Positions 33,001 through 35,234 of a DNA stretch of 35,234 nt are shown in pieces. The notes under the pieces are model-generated. The model was given only the letters and a program-made list of their open reading frames with translations. It did no database searches and was not told the DNA's origin. Position numbers and translations under genes: made by a program. Where the stretch lies: NCBI GenBank assembly GCA_001579985.1, contig LRSR01000790.1:1-35234 (forward strand), read 5' to 3'. Each line of letters starts with the position of its first letter. Positions within the stretch are counted from its first letter, which is position 1. The stretch is from Hypsibius dujardini. Its lineage: Eukaryota > Tardigrada > Eutardigrada > Parachela > Hypsibiidae.

Positions 33001-34023
33001 TCCCAATTGGGCACAACAGTTCGTCCTGTCCGTTGGTGCAGTCCTCCTCACCGTCGCACAGGTAATCGTAGGGTGCACAGCCGGGCGCGGTTTGGTCGCA
33101 TTTCACGCCAGGTGATCCGTTATCCTGCACGCACGACACCATCCCGGCAAGGGTGGTGGCCAAATTGGACCGAATCGTCACCTGGGGATAAAAAACGATA
33201 CTGAACTAAAACATTTCAAGTCCAAATAGGAATTTTAGTAACTTCATTAGAAAAACTAAACTACAAATCTTAGATGCTAACAAGTTAGCTGAGAAAACTA
33301 GACGAACTAAAACTGATAAACTAAAGACGACAAAACAACGCTTAAAGTTTTAGTTACTGCAAGAAACGTTTTAGTTACTAAAACTAGTGAACTAAGATGG
33401 AGCGAAACAAAGGTCAAAGTTTTAGTAGCTACAAGAAGCCTTACTTTGTTTGAATACAATCAGAATTAGAAAATAGAAAACTAATTAGTTGACGAGTTTT
33501 ACATTACCGGACAGTTTAGTTCGTCGCTTCCGTCGAGGCAGTCGTTGAGGCCGTTGCAGAGGCTGCTGTTGCGGTTACACCAGCTGCCGAAGGGAAGGGG
33601 ACAGCCGAACCCGATAGACCCATCGGCGCGTGTACATCTCCGTAAGTTGGAGGAGGGCTGGATGGCGCAGTGGCATACCTGTGTGTATCAGCACATCATT
33701 CAGTTTCTGCTAACCTATGTTCAAAATAAAGTCTCCCTCCAAGGTAGAAAACAAGTCGACCGAACATTTAGGCAAAAGGAAACATGAAAATGCTATAGAA
33801 ACTCTATCGAGTAGTCTTCAGCGGCAAATCGTTTCTTACGCGTATGGATCATTTTTTTGGTAGACTTTATTAGAATTCTTAGACTTATTGGTAAATTCTA
33901 CCAGTAAAAAGCACATGCCAAAAAAAAGACTAAATGTTAACGAATACCAACGAACGAACGATGCCGTGCGTTTACCTGCAGTAAGGCCACCGTCAAGACA
34001 AGTGCAAACACGGAGCTAATCAT
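30082..34023 (-). CDS. secreted protein with seven LDL-receptor class A modules
   Basis: Five exons (34023-33976, 33678-33508, 33181-32827, 32106-31706, 30384-30082) join in phase to 425 residues. Exon 1 and the start of exon 2 encode a signal peptide (a Val/Leu-rich core ending near CHCA, 18-21). Each LDLa module has six cysteines and the calcium-binding CDG..DC..G.DE..C signature. Exon 2 has one module and exons 3, 4 and 5 have two each. Most open with C.R.DGS.GF and have a longer first half than usual; only the last is close to the textbook spacing. There is no transmembrane segment, EGF or propeller domain, so this is not an LDL receptor. It is probably an extracellular calcium-dependent binding or matrix protein. 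Partners are unknown. A TATA-like site lies about 105 bases before the start. Introns 3 and 4 contain MITEs. Confidence 0.87.
31390..31688. mobile_element. MITE with ~70-bp inverted repeats, Tc1/mariner-like
   Basis: A 299-bp unit with ends of about 70 bases (31390-31459 and 31619-31688) that are inverted copies with only a few mismatches, starting AGGGTATTCAAAGTTCG. A TA dinucleotide flanks each side (31388-31389 and 31689-31690), as in Tc1/mariner insertions. The centre carries a second hairpin (CGAGAAAAGCAGC and its complement, 31577-31611). It lies in intron 4 of the LDLa gene, 17 bases from the exon 4 donor. No transposase. Confidence 0.82.
32163..32307. mobile_element. short MITE, Tc1/mariner-like
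   Basis: A 145-bp unit with 25-bp inverted ends and one mismatch (CAGTGAAAGTCCTGAGATTC start; CAGTCAAAG on the other end), flanked by TA on both sides (32161-32162 and 32308-32309). It lies in intron 3 of the LDLa gene. The GTTCGAATC part of the end resembles a tRNA B box by chance. Confidence 0.82.
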
Positions 34024-34805
34024 AGTTGTGTCAGAGATGAGGATAAATTCTACTTCCACAGAAGTTGTTTGGCCCGAAAATATTGTAATGCTTCGATGAG
34101 CTTAAGCCTGCGGTGATTTACGGGGAGTATAAATACCTTTTCGCATAAGGCGCGGCATTTGCAGGGTCACAGCCATTTAATCGTACATCACGTTTGCGAC
34201 CTTCAGAAGTGGCGTGTTGGCTGCACCTCCAAAAAAATGGAGCAAGCCTCACAGAGAAACTGACTTTCCTCAACGACTACGTCTCCGGAGAGGATTGTGA
34301 AGTCGCTTTCAGTCACGCCAAAAAAACGTCAATAAACAAATTTGAGACAATGGTTTTCGTGTCGGTGTAGATGTTTATCAAGTGGACCGCGTGAATTAGT
34401 CACAAGTCACAGTACGCTGGACTGTATATTGACTGGCCTTGCAGAGGGAGAAAAAGAGAAAGGAAAAGGAAGGATCAAGCCTTTGTTGGGATATTTTCTT
34501 TCGCGATCGCGCGTCGACCAGAAATGACGATTTGATGTGCCTACAACGTCTACACCGGAAACGTCATAAGCGTCGTCAGAAACGACAAGGACAAAGCTTT
34601 ACAGGATTATTATCGTTGTGGGGACGGCACGAACCCCTGCCGAGACGAGCCTGTACGGATTGCAGCACAAGAAGAATAGACGTCACAAAAACTAACACGC
34701 TAAAATAATAAAAACCAACGTGAAATAAGACAAATAAAAGGCGAAGAATGGGAAAATGTACCTGGATGCATATTGCAACACATTGAGTAACCTAAAAATA
34801 ACTTC
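34024..34805. other. upstream of the LDLa gene, no other gene seen
   Basis: Holds the presumed promoter of the minus-strand LDLa gene. The plus-strand frames at 34342-34708 are low-complexity Arg/Lys-rich and unsupported. Confidence 0.4.
34128..34135 (-). promoter_or_regulatory. TATA-like box of the LDLa gene
   Basis: TATTTATA on the minus strand (TATAAATA on the plus), about 105 bases before the ATG at 34023. It predicts a transcription start near 34100. Confidence 0.45.
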
Positions 34806-34806
34806 C

Positions 34807-34871
<65 letters not shown>

Positions 34872-34943
34872 GTCTCTCTGTCTCTCTGTCTCTCTGTCTG
34901 TCTGTCTGTCTCTCTGTCTCTCTGTCTCTCTGTCTGTCTGCCT
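34806..34943. repeat. (TCTG)n / (TCTC)n microsatellite
   Basis: About 34 tetranucleotide units: pure TCTG in the first half, TCTG mixed with TCTC in the second. Both strands give long artefactual frames. Confidence 0.95.
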
Positions 34944-35234
34944 GATTCCGCGCATATTTCGTCATTCTCGGCGGCCTGGTGCGCTTGTTGCAAGGGGGCG
35001 CAGCTAAGCTTTGTCTTTTTTTGGTATGATCTTCTGGATCAAATGAATAAGAGAAGAAAAGGAAGAAGTTTAGCCTCGTGTACGTGCGTTGCATTTCCGT
35101 AAGATTTCAAGGATTACCGTATTGAGGATCTTGTTAAACACTAAACATATCTATCCTCAATCGCCGAAAAACAGTATTTCACGCCATTTGCCTCAAAACA
35201 TTTTTGATGGCAAGCACATTTTTCAATATTTGGA

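Overview
The window is eukaryotic nuclear DNA from an animal. Genes are split by GT-AG introns, mostly 50-100 nt and up to about 1.3 kb. The proteins are animal types: a dynamin-family GTPase, an AIG1-type GTPase, rhodopsin-like seven-helix receptors, an astacin homologue and a secreted LDL-receptor class A (LDLa) protein. A compact invertebrate genome fits. The receptor style (an 'INRAW' motif in place of DRY, single-exon tandem copies) suggests a tardigrade or another small ecdysozoan, but this is inference. No bacterial, organellar or viral gene was recognised.

Layout. 1-6.4 kb: one short secreted single-exon gene (428-877), then repeats: a hAT-like MITE (1270-1474), a dispersed repeat (1892-2348), a GACA microsatellite and a Harbinger-like element with a TTA target duplication (4320-5099). 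6.4-15.7 kb: two large GTPase genes in divergent orientation. On the minus strand is a 12-exon, 694-aa dynamin-superfamily GTPase of Mx-like size and layout (6400-10187). On the plus strand is a 4-exon, 824-aa protein with SAP-like, SAM-like, AIG1-type GTPase, Cys/His-cluster/coiled-coil and UBA-like parts (11791-15732). 15.7-25 kb: a plus-strand array of related receptors, made up of one fragment (17808-18053), one pseudogene with four lesions (21030-22092) and one intact gene (23363-24460), set among dispersed repeats. 25.9-27.3 kb: a minus-strand, 8-exon astacin homologue whose zinc-site His and catalytic Glu are both replaced. 30-34 kb: a minus-strand, 5-exon secreted protein with seven LDLa modules and two TA-flanked MITEs in its introns. 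34.8 kb: a long TCTG microsatellite.

I assembled the four multi-exon genes by reading both strands. In each, every exon junction keeps phase and the total length is a multiple of three, which is the main support for the models. The most interesting items are the divergent pair of large GTPases (two families that include immune effectors elsewhere), the catalytically dead astacin and the decaying receptor array. Three dispersed repeat families recur within the window and tie its two ends together.
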